From Syntrophorhabdaceae bacterium (GTDB lineage Bacteria > Desulfobacterota > Syntrophorhabdia > Syntrophorhabdales > Syntrophorhabdaceae): a stretch of 5,720 bases of DNA. The stretch spans positions 1 through 5,720 of the forward strand of contig JAOAHW010000052.1 of assembly GCA_026415015.1 (NCBI GenBank), given 5' to 3'. A program made the translations under genes and the position numbers. Of this stretch, positions 5,555 through 5,720 are shown piece after piece; the first letter of the stretch is position 1, and each line of letters starts with the position of its first letter. Below the pieces are notes generated by a model, which did not search any database, had not been told where the DNA came from, and worked only from the letters and a program-made list of their open reading frames with translations.

Positions 5555-5720
5555 ATGGAGATTGGATTGAAAGACCCAAAGATATTAGAGGACACCTATG
5601 CTGTAATCATGGCAGGTGGCAAAGGAGAGAGGTTCTGGCCTATAAGCACAGAGTTTGCACCCAAACCATTTATAAAGATTATAAACAATAATTCCCTTAT
5701 CCAGCTTACAGTAGAAAGGG
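5555..5720 (+). CDS. manC: Mannose-1-phosphate guanylyltransferase-like nucleotidyltransferase, N-terminal part (cut by window end)
   Basis: The first 55 codons show the sugar-nucleotidyltransferase N-terminus: YAVIMAGGKGERFWPIS (residues 15-31) with the GGxGxRxWP pyrophosphorylase signature, then PKPF (36-39) and SLIQLT. GERFWP together with PKPF is typical of ManC-type GDP-mannose pyrophosphorylases, which make GDP-mannose from mannose-1-phosphate and GTP for polysaccharide synthesis. The stop at 5546-5548 limits the start to ATG 5555 (AGG at 5547-5549 upstream) or possibly TTG 5567. A 12-14 residue extension before the first strand is slightly longer than usual. It lies 14 bases after the sirtuin. 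The reading frame is open at the window edge, so the C-terminal part (including any isomerase domain) is not visible. Confidence 0.88.
   Translation, partial: MEIGLKDPKILEDTYAVIMAGGKGERFWPISTEFAPKPFIKIINNNSLIQLTVER

Noticed and set aside
5449..5691. 80-codon + strand ORF spanning the sirtuin end and manC start
   Set aside because: It overlaps two genes with clear motifs in other frames, and its product shows no recognisable features.

Overview
The window is a bacterial protein-coding segment of moderate GC content. All supported genes lie on the + strand with short gaps. Rich use of AGG and ATA codons, Shine-Dalgarno sites of the AAGGAG type, and the gene set (CstA-type transporter, two ArsA/Get3-like ATPases, PurE, P1/DmpA-family hydrolase, sirtuin, ManC-type nucleotidyltransferase) suggest an anaerobe of the former Deltaproteobacteria (Desulfobacterota) or a relative such as Nitrospirota. 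This placement is an impression from style and content, not a phylogenetic result. No phage, transposon, CRISPR, tRNA or rRNA signal was seen.

Layout. Bases 1-37 are not biological: they are an Illumina Nextera Read-2 transposase adapter, so the window begins at an assembly or read end. The 3' part of a cstA-like carbon-starvation/peptide-pyruvate transporter gene follows (38-828), cut by the contig end. Next is a small basic protein of unknown function (867-1139), then two tandem, equal-length (326 aa) ArsA/Get3-family ATPases (1184-2164 and 2295-3275), separated by a 130-base gap that holds a small hairpin. A second tightly packed block follows: purE (3297-3797), a P1/DmpA-family self-processing hydrolase (3810-4787), a Zn-binding sirtuin (4803-5540), and the start of a mannose-1-phosphate guanylyltransferase-like gene (5555 to the window end).

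How the genes may work together. The most interesting unit is the ATPase pair. Both copies keep the P-loop, but their switch motifs have decayed in complementary ways. The first keeps the switch I Asp but has lost most of the DTAPT signature. The second keeps DTAPT but carries Asn at the position equivalent to the catalytic switch I Asp of Get3, and has lost the following Gly-His. This pattern suggests an obligate heterodimer with unequal sites, similar in principle to the two fused halves of ArsA. Neither protein has the cysteines expected for arsenite sensing or for the Get3 zinc site, so an arsenite-pump role is unlikely. Their position behind a membrane transporter and a small hydrophobic/basic protein makes a membrane-protein handling or transporter-control role plausible, but this is inference. 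The downstream genes look like housekeeping or accessory metabolism that is co-transcribed rather than functionally linked in any way the sequence proves.
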